A stretch of 64,000 nucleotides of DNA from Carnegiea gigantea (taxonomy: Eukaryota > Streptophyta > Magnoliopsida > Caryophyllales > Cactaceae). Below are positions 1-11,799 of the stretch, piece after piece (positions within the stretch are counted from its first letter, which is position 1; the number at the start of each line of letters is the position of its first letter). The DNA lies in contig JAKOGI010000107.1 of the NCBI GenBank assembly GCA_029747015.1, positions 1,080,606-1,144,605 of the forward strand. The letters run 5' to 3'. Below the pieces are notes generated by a model that ran no database searches, was not told where the DNA came from, and was given only the letters and a program-made list of their open reading frames with translations. The translations under genes were made by a program, and so were the position numbers.

Positions 1-200
1 CCATATGACAAAAGAAGATCTGCTTGAACATAAAATATAGTTGATTAGTACAAATACAACATCAGCACTAAACATACTTCCATCAACAGAATCATAGACA
101 CAATGTGCTGCAATCATAATCTGGAGTAACAAACATGGACTGAACACTGCAACATAACGATGCTGCATGATAAATTAAAAATAGAGAATTAGAAATTCAC

Positions 201-329
201 CCCATTAGGAATAAGCATGGAAAGTGATTCCAAAATGGCTTTTGGTTGTAGACTGCCTGAAGACAAGCACGAATGTATGCATGCTGGGGTCGATACTACA
301 ACATCAGGAGGACCCGACAATGCTATTTT
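201..329 (-). pseudogene. Isolated exon of a DEAD-box RNA helicase (RH16/DDX56-like)
   Basis: On the minus strand a 129-bp open exon follows a good acceptor (TTGTTTCAG) and ends at a possible GTGAAT donor. It encodes 43 residues, including ALSGPPDVVVSTPACI and SLQPKAILESLSML. This resembles the segment of plant RH16/DDX56-type nucleolar helicases that carries motif Ib (STPACI) and leads up to the DEAD box. The family continues with VLDEAD, but here the exon ends LIPNG and no DEAD motif follows. I found no helicase exons upstream (330-2300). It could be a captured exon, a pseudogene fragment, or part of a gene running off the left edge. The family assignment rests on recalled similarity. Confidence 0.55.
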
Positions 330-1945
330 CTGAAACAAGAAGGTAGAAAATTGAAATTAATAGCAACATTGCCAACTAGCATTGACATTTACACCCAACA
401 AAGCATCCTCATTGCTGAGGCCAAAGATATTTAACGAATAACAATTTAGCACAATTTAGTAGGTTAACTAAATTAATGCTGAAATTAATGCTGAATAACT
501 AGTATAGTAGAGAGAGAGACGAAGAGAATCCTTTGAATTCAGTGTCATCAAAGCCACCCCAATCAAGTAACCTGTCCAATGGGGCATGAAAATCTGGATA
601 CCACGTGGTACTTAACTTTCAAGACAGCCTATCCAGATTAGGCACAAGCAACGACAAAGCAGATTAACAGCTTGGGTCAGTCTGATCAAATTCTCAAGGA
701 TATCATCCTTGTGTTTGCCGCACTTTCAGGATTTGCCATGTTCACAATGATGCTGGGACAGCTAGTCACAGGTTTGCTGGACTGGCTTTGCATTTGCATC
801 ACTTTACAGCTTGCACAGAGAGTATATTGAAGTCATTCAGATGCAATTATGATGAGTAGGAATCAAAATTAATCCTTGAAAAGAAAAGGAAAAACTAATA
901 GGGTGAAACTACATAAATCAGAAAAGAATTGCCCGACCAAAAAGACATTTGGGGGGGGGGAAAAAAAAAAGAAGACAACTTGCTCATCAATAAGAATCTC
1001 AAAGCCTTATAGATAACTGTCAAGAGTCCAGTGGACAAGACTGTCCAATAATATACAAAGGATATGATGATGCCATGGACCAATTGTCATCATCATCTAA
1101 ATTCTTCCTTGCAATATAAAGGATACTTGGCTGGGGGGAAAAAGCAAAAACACGCAAAATTGTGAGATCCAAATGAAAGCTAATGGAAGAAAGCACATTA
1201 CTGATAAAATCATTTCAATCAGACTACAATTGCTTAATTTCCACAATTCAGAAGCATAGGGAGACAGAACCAAATAAATAGGACAAATCTGCTACTAAGG
1301 TGAAAATTCTAAGAGTGAGAGGTTGAAGAATTCCAGATTTGAAGAATACTTCAAATCTGATGATCAATGCTCATAACTAAACTCCACAACGATGGGATTG
1401 CTGAATAGTAATACTATTCCCCCTTTCACAGAAACAAAACCAAAACCCATGTACCTAACAAGCTAGACCCCTTTCTCATGATTATCTAGAGCATAATATC
1501 AAATGAACCATCGTAACCAAACCCACATACATACTTGGCGGACAAAATGGCAATGCAAACATGAACTTCTCGAATTCGGCGTGGAAAAATAAGTAACCAG
1601 AGCTATTGTCATACGAGTTTAAACTTCAAATGGGGCCAATTTCACGAAAAATACTTGCTCAGTACTCAATACAACAAACGAAGTCAAACAAAACGAAAAC
1701 AATCAAAACTTCTTAATCACTAAAATCCTGCAGAATGCCCTAAACTATTAGGAATTTTGGAAATTAAATCATGAAAAACGAAAAAGGAGGGGGACAAAAC
1801 AAGAAAAGACAATAGTGAACACAATCTACCCTAAAATTAGATCTCTGAATGAAGAAATCAAGCAAATTCCTCAATTATCGAACGAAATTAAAAAGTGCCG
1901 ACCAAAAAAAAAAAAAAAGGAGAAGAACAAGCAATTTAAGCATAC
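330..1945. other. AT-rich region, no gene recognised
   Basis: No convincing coding exon was seen on either strand. It would be intron if the two minus-strand exon candidates belong to one transcript. It contains a T-G10-A10 homopolymer junction near 947-970. The 62-codon frame at 895-1083 on the minus strand shows no domain features and is not supported as a gene. Confidence 0.4.
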
Positions 1946-2290
1946 CTGAGAAAATACCGACGAAGGAAAGGTATTCAGGGATGAAAAAAACTTCTGGGTA
2001 GAGAATTTGATCGTCATACTTTCAACTGGAAATTGCTATTCAAACAATCGTCTTCGCCCATATGCTGTTCAATGAATGAATTGCTTGCCGACGTCTGGGT
2101 GGCTTCTTCAATTCCTTGCCAAAGTTCTTCTTCGAATTTGGTTCTCAACTGGAAATTGCTATATTAAAACTTGGTTTTGAGTGAACAAATCAGATGAGAT
2201 GGAATGCATGAGCAGATGAATTTCACACTCGAGAGCTATGAACAATTAGGGCACAGCTTCTTGCCTTCTTCGATCGGACTCTCTGGCCCT
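1946..2290 (-). other. Possible first exon / 5' UTR of a minus-strand transcription unit
   Basis: Read on the minus strand, this stretch resembles a plant 5' leader. It ends at a strong donor (CTCAG then GTATGC, exon end 1946). A short frame starts at an ATG at 2017 and runs 24 codons (MTIKFSTQKFFSSLNTFPSS...) to the donor in phase 0. The helicase-like exon at 201-329 also begins in phase 0, so the two could be joined in frame across a 1.6-kb intron. The coding meaning is uncertain; the transcript may be non-coding or chimeric. Confidence 0.3.
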
Positions 2291-2339
2291 CTTCACCGAA
2301 TTTCACTGAAATTTTAACCGCCTTTTTTTTTTTTTTTTC

Positions 2340-2929
2340 TTGAACTGGGTAATAGGTCGTATCGGATCGGATCCATGTTCGTATCGAACTTAAATGAGTT
2401 GAAAATTTCTCGACCTGAACCTAATCCACTTATTAAATGGGTTAAAAAATCTTGACCTATACCCATTTAATTTTTAAATGGGTTGACCCGCTTAATCCGT
2501 TTAAGATAAACAAGTCAAGTTCAATCGCCTAATTAACCATTTACACATTTAATATCTTCAACTAATACGTAATTATAGTGTTAGAAATTAAATTTACATA
2601 TCACATTAAATAATTACTCTTTAAAATTCCCTTAATTCGTTATAATTCACAATTTTTAAAAATTTTTATATTCTTCATTATCTAATAAAAAGTAAATGAA
2701 TAAATGACAAATGGAAAAATGAGTTGAATTATTTAACTCATTTAATTAAATGGGTTAAATACGTACTTTTTCGTGACGAGAATCTCAACCTGTACCTAAC
2801 CCATTTAATTAAACGGGTTGAACGTGTCAACCCATTTAATTAAACGGGTCAAAAATTTATACCCAAACCTACTTAACTTCGTGTCAGATTCGGATCGATA
2901 ATCGTGTCGGTCAGCTTTTCTCACCTCTA
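2340..2929. mobile_element. Non-autonomous hAT element (MITE) related to the full hAT at 41.5 kb
   Basis: The left end reads TTGAACTGGGTAATAGGTCG and the right end, reversed, TAGAGGTGAGAAAAGCTGAC. These match the two ends of the complete hAT element at 41538-45984 (TAGAGCTGGGTAATG and TAGAGATGGAAAAAGCTGAC). The interior repeats the same subterminal words (AAATGGGTTAA, TTAAACGGGT, GGATCGATAATCG). There is no transposase. The flanks are poly-T tracts (TTTTTTTC and CTTTTTTT), so the 8-bp duplication cannot be read with certainty. Confidence 0.75.
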
Positions 2930-4880
2930 CTTTTTTTTTTTTTTTTTTTTTTTTTACTTTGTCTCTATACTAGGCACCAAAAAAATCATCAAAGCGCGCC
3001 CCTCTAATTTCGATGGTGCATTAATTTTTTTTTTTAGTGCTGTAAAAATATTTACATATAGATATTGATAAATTTTGTAAAAACTATCTCATATTTCTTA
3101 CAATTACTCCATGTCATAAAACAGTGCCATCTTCATTTTCAACATGTTTCATTCTTTTCTTAAAATGTTTACATTTGAGATTTGTATACCATTTTCTTTA
3201 TTTCAAGGTTTTATTATATAGGCCAAAGTAACTTTTTCCTACAAATATGACATATATATACTGAAAAATTTATGTATCATACATAAAATTTAATAGGCAT
3301 CAAAAAATTGCATACTCTTAAATATTTCAGTATTTTGAAATAATTCTTTTTTTAGAGTTAGTTCCTTTCATATTCCCATGTAAATTTTCATTTTATTTTA
3401 AACATGTGTAACCCCATTTTTCTTCAAATGTTAAAAACTTCAAATTTGATATCATATACCATATACGTCAAAGTAAATTTTCCTTCATTCTTTTAAATAT
3501 GACATAGATATGCTTAAAATTTTTGTCATCATACTTAAAATTCAATAGGTGTGAAAAACAACGATCAATGACATGGTTACCTCAATTGGGTTGTTTGGTA
3601 CTTACAAGTAGAGCTTCTCAATTTAGGTGATGATACATGCAAATTCTACTTATATCGTAAACTCAGTTTTCTTATCGGGTAATATAAACACGTAATTCTT
3701 TTTACATATTTTTTTGAAGGAAAATTCCTTTCATATATTATGCACCTTTTTATGAAGTCGTTAAAGTGATTCCTAACTTTTACATCATATAAAATTAGAT
3801 GATTGCAATACATTAATTCCCTACATAAATTAAAAAAACTATTCTTTGTTTTATTACGTAATAAGAATATTATCTTTTTCCTTGATTACAACGTCATGCT
3901 ATTTTTCATATTTTCAAAAAGAAAAAAAATTATCTGTCAATTATGGGTTATTAATGTAAACATCCTCCCAAGAGAAAACAAAATCTTAGTATATATGTGG
4001 GGTTGGATTTCATTAGAATTATTTTTTGAGAATATTTTATAACTGAACTTAGTATCCTAACAGTTAGTTGGATTGACTAAATCCAATAATATGAGGTTCA
4101 TATTATATAAATATTTAATTATTTTTTGAGAATATTTTATAAGTGAACTTAGTATCCTAACGGTTAGATGGATTGACTAAATCCAATAATATGAAGTTCA
4201 TATTATATGAAAATATTTAATTTCATCTACTTATATCAACCAAACACCCGTGCAAAAGTACGGCACAAATTACTATAATAAAAAGTACTTAATAATTCTT
4301 TTAAATTCTCCACGTTTAATAAGTATCAAAAAATACTTATTACTTCTCCACACTTGTTAAATGTGGAATCGAGAACATTATCAAATTTTAATATTTTTCT
4401 CTCCACAGTTCAATTAAATGTAGTGATGCCAGTGCATGAGGATGTATTATTTTTCGTAGGATTTTCTCAAGATTAGTGACTAACTAGGTCATTAAGGTTG
4501 TAATCTACTTGATTTGCTTTTGCAATGGTTCCCTTTGCTCCTAGGGATATAGAGGCTTTATTTTTGGTTTCGTTAAAGCCTTGTACGTCCACCAATATGC
4601 CTATGTCAAGAAGTGCAGCCTTGAAGACAATTTCACTAATAATTCAAGAGAGAGATTGCTAGCCCACACCTGATTGGCTTGAAATAAAGTGCAATTGCAA
4701 GAGCATGCCTTTTTGAGATTGGTGTTGCAATTGGCTTCTAAGTATGTTTAATTATGCTTAAGCATGTATTTGATGTATTTGTAGTTTGTATTGGCTAGAA
4801 TCATTGATGTAATTAAAGTTGGACAAAGTTGAAATGATACGATAAAGTTGAAATTAATACTAGAAATAAAAATCTATAAT
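2930..4880. other. AT-rich intergenic DNA with diverged direct repeats
   Basis: No supported gene. Segments at about 3219-3310 and 3467-3560 are diverged copies of one unit (both contain CAAAGTAA, AAATATGACATA and TAATAGGC or CAATAGG), about 248 bp apart. A separate 100-bp tandem duplication lies at 4018-4217. The 79-codon frame at 3803-4042 is low-complexity AT-rich sequence without domain features. Confidence 0.6.
4018..4217. repeat. 100-bp tandem duplication
   Basis: The words ATTTTTTGAGAATATTTTAT, GAACTTAGTATCCTAAC, GGATTGACTAAATCCAATAA and GTTCATATTATAT each occur twice at an offset of exactly 100 bp. The copies differ at only a few positions, which suggests a fairly recent duplication. 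There is no coding content. Confidence 0.85.
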
Positions 4881-6240
4881 TGTTGTCCCAAATTCCTTCG
4901 CCTGTTTTGGGGGGGAAAAAAAAGAATTTCCTTTCTGTGAAGATTGTTGCTTCGTGCCCAAAGATAAAATCGTGTGTAAGATTTACTCATGTTAACTTTG
5001 GGTTTTCATATAAGTTATAGGTTGCTAAAACTTGTTGGTGTAGCTAAGTTATGTGCCTCTTGGCATCGGTGAGAGCCCCTTGGGAACGTCTTTGTTTTTA
5101 TTCCGCCATTCTAAGTCAGATTGACAGTTTCTTTGTGAGAATTTCGGGGGATATAAATCTACTCATATAATTGATCTGGTGGAGATCTAATTTTCTCTCT
5201 TTTGTAGATCTCATTGAGCTTTCATGCCTGTTGGAGATCATTTTATAATCTCTCCCTATCATAGTGTATTTTGTGGTTGTCGCTTATGGATTTTTTCGGT
5301 TTAGGTTTTCCACATTAAATTTATGAGTTTTTGATCTTTGCTTGTTCAGTTTTTCTTCTTCAATAGCCACATCCAAATTTTTATCTACTTTCGTTGCAAA
5401 CTATGCTAAAATTATGAATTTTTATTCCTAAAAAAGGTATCTAAGCGTATTTATTCCTAAGCAGTGGCATCAAAGTTAGATTCATATCTTAGTCAAATCT
5501 GGGTACGATCTTATCAGAGTTGGTTGCCAAATCCAGCTTTTCAGAATTAGGTTCAGTTATAACCTATTTTGGGATGTTGCATATTGATACTGAGAAAGAA
5601 AGACCTTTTGATATCCATTCTTCCATTAAACGATTTTGATTATCCTTCGAGGTTCTTTTGGTGATGGCGCAACCATATGGAATTTGGTTCAAGGTGGACT
5701 TGGTTAAATTTTATCCCAAATTTCTTTGCCTATTTCCGAAATAAATTATTTCCTTGTTGTGAAAATTGTTGCTTGGCATCCCAAAACTCAAGTTGTGCTG
5801 CTAGGGTTTCCCCTTATTATCTTTGGGACTCTAGGCTGTTAAACCTAGTTGATGTGGCAAAGTTTGTGCCTCTTGGAAACAGAGAGAGCCCATTGGGGGT
5901 GTCTTTGTTTCTATTTTACTATTCAAGTTTTAGGGGAGAGTTTCTTTGAAAGAGTTTTGGGAGCTTGAAATCTAATCACATAATTGATCTATGTTTGTAG
6001 AGCTTGTTGATTTTCATGTTCATTGGAGATGGTCTTGTAATATCTCCATATCATACTGAGTTTTGTTGTTGCCACCCGTAAGTTTTCCTAGTTTGGGTTT
6101 TTCGCGTTAGATTCATGAGTTGTTGATCTTGCCTATTTAGTTGTTCATCTTAATTGTTGTACATCGTAATTTCTATTTGTTTCTATTGCAAAGATACGCT
6201 TAATTAAGAATTTTATTACTAATACATGTACATTTATGCA
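4881..6240 (+). mobile_element. Candidate TRIM-like LTR retroelement (two long direct repeats, short interior)
   Basis: Two diverged direct repeats, about 4881-5463 and 5709-6240, share many blocks in the same order: TCCCAAAT, TTCCTT, TTGTTGCTT, GTGCCTCTTGG, GTCTTTGTTT, CATATAATTGATCT and GTTGATCTT-type words. The first ends in ...AAGCA and is followed one base later by TGGCATCAAAGTT, close to the initiator-Met primer-binding site TGGTATCAGAGC. The second ends ...TTATGCA. The interior is only about 245 bp and codes for nothing recognisable. No clear polypurine tract or 5-bp target duplication was found, so a plain segmental duplication remains possible. Confidence 0.5.
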
Positions 6241-9169
6241 GATCGAAAAAAAAAGACAAAAAAATTGAAATAAAAAACAAACAATAAAACCTATTGTGAA
6301 CGAAGACATCTTACTTGCCCCAACCGCCACCCAAATTTTGCCCTTCGCTTTGCTTTCTATCTCGTTTGGCTCTATCCACACTATTGCACATAGCTATCAA
6401 AAACCTAAAGCAAAATATAATAGACATCAAAATCCTGGACGGGTTTATGCAAATTGAACTAAAATTACAAAGAAAAAAAAGATTAGTTGAAGTAAGAGAT
6501 TTAATCTACCCCCAACCTTCTTGCTAATAGAATGACCCGAGCTCCTCCTCGGGCAAGCTTTCTTTCTCTTCTTATTCTAGGCTCTTGACTACATGAAATC
6601 ACCGAGATGTTGAACTTCGAAGTGGTTGCAATGGTGGCAATTCCATGGAGAGAGGGGGGAGGCACAAAATTAGCCATGAAACCCTAGGAACAAGTTTTTA
6701 ACCTTTTGAATACCTTGTGGTTTGACAAGTTAATCTTTTTAATCATGTGATTTTTTCATTAATTTTTAGTACCTTTACCAAAATACATTATAGTATTTTT
6801 GCCCCCTTTTTCTCTAAACTATGATAAGCGTTTATTGAAATGAATGTTTTGCACTCTTAACATTTGGTTTTTCAATTTTTTGGGGGGGGGGGGGAGCCGC
6901 CTAACTGCCACCCGTCCTCCACTTCATGCACCACCACACTCTCCAACCCAAAATCATCCATAATGGGTCGCCGACGGGTTGTTGTCGACAAAAAACGCAC
7001 CACTGAGCAGCCAGCCATGGTTGAGTACACCATTTGAGCGTCAATTTTTTCGAGACAAATGAGAAAGCAAATAATAAGAGCATAATAGTCATTTCAATAT
7101 AAATTCATTGGATTTTAGTGAAAAGGTACTCAAATATTAAAATGTATTTACGTGAAGATCTAAAGCATTAATGGGAAAACCATGGAGTAAAAAAAAAAAA
7201 AAAAAAAACTCATCAAAACGCAAGGCATAAAAGAGTTTTACGAGCTAGATGGTGAGGTGCTCAGAGCAAGCTAAATAATGCCTTGCATATATCTTAAGCA
7301 AACAATAAGCTGAAATGCCTAGTTTTATCACATAGTCGACCCATTGTTGTGCAAGCCCTAACACCCCTATACACTCTTCATTAGAACAGTTGGTGAAATT
7401 ATTGTTCACCGCAACAGTTGCAAAGTTAAGGGCAAATTTAACATTTACAGTATAAAAATATTATTTAGTATTTTATATTATAATAATTGATTGCACTTGC
7501 AGTTGCAATATACCACAACCAATGACAACTCCATCTACTTTATACATGGGTGGCCCATCATTGAGTTTCATAAACTTAGTTGAATGCTGACTAATTTTAT
7601 AAGATTTATTTTTTGAAAAATTTAAGGTGTTTTCTTACAAGTATCTTCTTTTGAAAAATTTCAATTAATGTGCGCCCAAGATACCCATGCCGCAAATGTA
7701 CATACTGTGTCTTTTTAACTACTTTTGCGAAGAGCAAAAGAAAATAAATTACTGATATGCTAATAGTATTATTTCTTAAAATTTAAACTATAAAATTAAT
7801 TATAATTCTCCTAAAAACATTTTAAGAAACATTTTAAAACAACTTGTGGTATCACGTACTTAGAGGCTAATTGATTACCATTCTGCTACCCCGCAACAAG
7901 AAGCCATTGCCCCTTTAGAAATAAAAAATTATTGTATCATGTCATAGTAGACTTTGTTGACAAAAAGATGGTTCTTAAACCCTAAAATAAAGAAAATTAA
8001 TGCACTAAAAAAGTAAGATAAAATTGAACATCTAGAACTAAAGCATGATTTGTTAAGAACAATGTGTTATGAAGAGCGGATTGATCATAAAATGAGTTCT
8101 TTTTCTTTCTTTCTTTTTTTTTTTTTTATTGAAGATGAGTTCTTAATGATATCGTATGCCTTCAAACATTTGTAATTTATTGGCAAGTGGAAACAGCGAT
8201 GTTCCCTTCCATTACACTGGAGGGTGAGTTGAATTTTCTATTTAAAGAAAGTACGTTGAATTGTCTAAATTTGCTTTGGTATTAATACTAGTTGCCCCTT
8301 GCACCATTATTTAGGACCTGAATATGATTCGAAATCCTCTCTTTAGTTCGAATTTTGGGAGATGATGATGGCGGCTTTATTATTCTCCATCCATTCCTGT
8401 CACACCTTTTTCTTGGAACAGTAAGATACGAGCAAACTCATTATTCTTCTCATAAGAGTCGTCCCCAAACAATGTGGAAGATCATATAAAGAAATGTTAC
8501 ATTATTACTAGGTGTAGAAGTAAAATAATGGAAGATATTCTATATGCACCATCCAATTCACTGTACTTTATCTAATCTTATTATAGAAAGGACTATATGT
8601 CAAACAAAGTGAATAATTGACTACACCTGCATAATCACCTAGAATTGAACATATTAAAATTTTAACATGTTAGCTATAAGCACTGAAAAAATAATATAAA
8701 ATATACAAAGATCAAGTAGTTTAATTATTAAACTATTTGAAGATATTTAAATTAAAATTTGATCTATATCAGCCTTATACCTTTTTTTACACCAAATTTT
8801 AAAAAAAGGAAGCATATATAAAAGTATATTTTTTATTTAAGCGAAGTAGATTGGAAAGATATTGAAAACTTAAAAGAGGCATGACAGTAAAATTGACCCA
8901 AAATTATGAAAATAAAGGAGAACTTAACACTAAAATATGAATATGAACAATGTTGCAAGGGGGAGAATGTAATAGTTTTTGACGTAAGAACTCCTCTTAA
9001 GAAGGTCACTATTTAAACTTAATGTAGACATAATATCTATTTATAATTATCCTAAAATGGTATGTCAATGAAATATCTTGATATTTTAGCCATTCACTTA
9101 AGTTTTTTAGTTTTATTTCGCAATGAAATCCTTGAAAACATTTATATTATTTTCAAATCTTTTCCTCAA
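6241..9169. other. AT-rich spacer upstream of TGD4
   Basis: Nothing gene-like was recognised on either strand. It contains a T-run/G-run junction (G run about 6882-6894) and poly-A/T tracts at 7190-7209 and about 8116-8128. The frames at 6145-6381, 6315-6527 and 6901-7092 lack domain features and are not supported. Confidence 0.5.
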
Positions 9170-9360
9170 CCCCCCCCCCCCCCCCCCAAAAAAAAACCAA
9201 CAAAGCCAGCACTTGACTGGGCGAGGCTCTTCGGTTTCCCTGAGCAAGTGAAGCGTGAGGCCAGTCGACCCCAACAGAAATGGCTTCTTTACATTGAAAC
9301 CCCACCCACTTCGAAACACCCATTTCCTAAAACCCTGCAAAAACCCTGAAATTCAAGAAG
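9170..9360 (+). promoter_or_regulatory. TGD4 proximal promoter / 5' UTR region
   Basis: The 190 bp before the TGD4 start codon are richer in GC than the DNA further upstream. They begin with an 18-C run followed by an A run. The sequence just before the ATG (ATTCAAGAAG then ATG) is purine-rich, as around plant start codons. No clear TATA box was seen, so the transcription start cannot be placed. Confidence 0.35.
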
Positions 9361-11747
9361 ATGAACCGATTGAGATGGGTAATGGACGGGGCAGGATTCT
9401 GGGAGGTGGACGTATCGACCCCCATAACCATTGATGGGGTGGCTCATCCTCTTCCTCGAGATGGTCTGCTTCCTTTGGGACTTTCGAGGGGAACCAGGCT
9501 GTCCAGACCCAAGCAGATCGACTTTATGCAGCGATTCATGGTTGCCCCCTTCGTCCCTTCCTTCGCTCTTGGGCCTGGCTTATCTATTCTCCGCGCTCTC
9601 ACCTTGCCTTTTGGCAATGACTGGTAATCTTGACTGCCCACTGGTTGAATTTCATTGTTTTGTTGTTCAAATTTCATAGTCGTAGTAAGTGGAAATTGGC
9701 ATGTCCTAATTTCATGTTTGGTGGGGTGCAATGTTAATGGATTGTAGTGGAGTTTTAGTCAATTTTCTTCTATTGTACATTGCATTGGAGCCTAGTTCCA
9801 AACATGAGTGGTAATCTTGACTGCCCACTTGTTGAATTTCATTGTTTTGCTGTAATCTATTGGACTTGGAAGTTTCAACTGGATACCATCAGGTTAGGGT
9901 GTCAATATGTTCTGCCAGAATGTATTAGAAACCATATTTTTATCAACCTTGATGAAAAAGTTGTAGTTGTGGTGTTTGGAAACTTATATTGTCCAAATTT
10001 CATGTTTGGTGGGGTGCAAGTAAAGGAATTGTAGTGGAGTTTTAGTCAGTTTTCTTCTGTCGATTACATTAAATTGCTCTGCAATGCGACCTACCAAACA
10101 TGATATAGTAAGTGTTTGACTGGAATGAAAATGGATAGTGCTTCATGCAAAATCATGGCGTCTTTGGCATTTGGATAGAGATAGGGAATATGCGCTTGTG
10201 AAGTATAGTTCATTGCAGTATTTTGGATTGGTGATTGGATATTGGGAAAGGAAGGATTTTCTTATTGTTGAAGGGGGAGAATTGACAATTTGACCTGTTG
10301 GTAGGAAATGAAGAATTCAATGTTGGGTTTTTTCATTTTGTGTTTCGATTGTTGAACCTCTCTAATCTGTAGTTGCGCTTAGACTATATGAAATGATTTT
10401 TTGCCCTTCGTTTTCTGTATTTTTTGGGGGGGTTGGGGGGCGGGGGTCGCTCTGTAGCATTAGCTGAGGGCTGACTTGCAGATGTTAATGTGCACATCAA
10501 GAAGTATGAACTATATGATGAAGGTATCAATAATGACCAACTTCACTCAGGATTTTTGTGCACTTGTACTCTTGATTTGGAAAATACATATTGAACTTGA
10601 TTGGGGTTAAAGAAATCCAAGTCTTACGAACTTCTGTATATATTGATGTTTACTAAGTTCACCGAAAAACAAAGTCATGCATGGTATGAGAATATCTTGA
10701 AGCTTGGCTAGATATTCTGTGTTTCTTGATGTGGAAGATCATTTTCTATTAAACTGGGTAGTTTGTTATCAGCAGTGCAATCTGATTGATACTTATGTCA
10801 AAGATGATGCAGGTTTACCTCATTGTTAGGCCAATTCCACTTTCAAAAGTTTGTCACTTCTGTTAGAAAAGCCAAGTTAGCGGAGCCTTCAGATTCATCG
10901 TCCTGGACACAACTTATCAGAAGACAACTAGCTAATAGATCACTTTATGACCTTGGTTTTTGTTCAGAGTTCCTCATAACACCTGATGATATACTCCTTG
11001 TTGCTTATGAAGCACATGGAGCTACAGAGACTGCTCGAAAGAAGGCAGTTTTCCATCATAAGGCAAGTATGTCGTCTGCATTTGTGATAACTGACGATGT
11101 GTTTATGATAATTGGTTTTATTCTTATCAGAAGAAGCAACAGTTAGTTTTGATATACCTTTTGACATCCGTATATCTATTTCACATTCCCTTCATGGCCT
11201 AGTTGCCAGTTTGTTAACTCATCTTTCATTCTGTAGCTTGGCTTTTCTGCACAGCATTCCTAGCAGCCTTCTTTTTGCCTTTTTACTCCCAAGGAAGAAA
11301 AGGAACTTGTGTTGTTGCTGAAATACTGCATGCCCTTTTGTCCCAGTTCAATATTTGTATGTGTATTTCTATTTTCAGAATTTGAGACATTCCAATACAT
11401 TTTAGCTGTAGTCATAGTTGCCAGTATTGCTCACCTTCAGACCGTTCCCGTGTTGGATCGTTCAATACATATTGTGGGTCGTTTTTGTATCGGAATGAAA
11501 GGGATCGTGTTCCAGATCTGAGAATCGTGCGATCCCCTTTCCAAGAGGCTCAAGGAAGCCAAGGTCTGAATGGAGAAAAAAAATCAGAAAAGGACAGAAT
11601 TGAAACATAACACCTGCTAAACCAAGTTAAACAAGCTTAATCATAAATTGATGCTTGGAGATCCCCATAATCCCACCCAGAGAGATGCTGCAATGGTGGA
11701 TTTTGAATGAACATTAGGGCTAAATTGAATTTTCCAAATCAAATAGC

Positions 11748-11799
<52 letters not shown>

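Noticed and set aside
9170..9195. C-run followed by A-run, reminiscent of CnAn telomere repeats
   Set aside because: Single homopolymer junctions, not tandem repeats; no plant-type TTTAGGG array is present.
9113..9731. Minus-strand frames overlapping TGD4 exon 1
   Set aside because: Antisense shadows of the conserved TGD4 coding frame.
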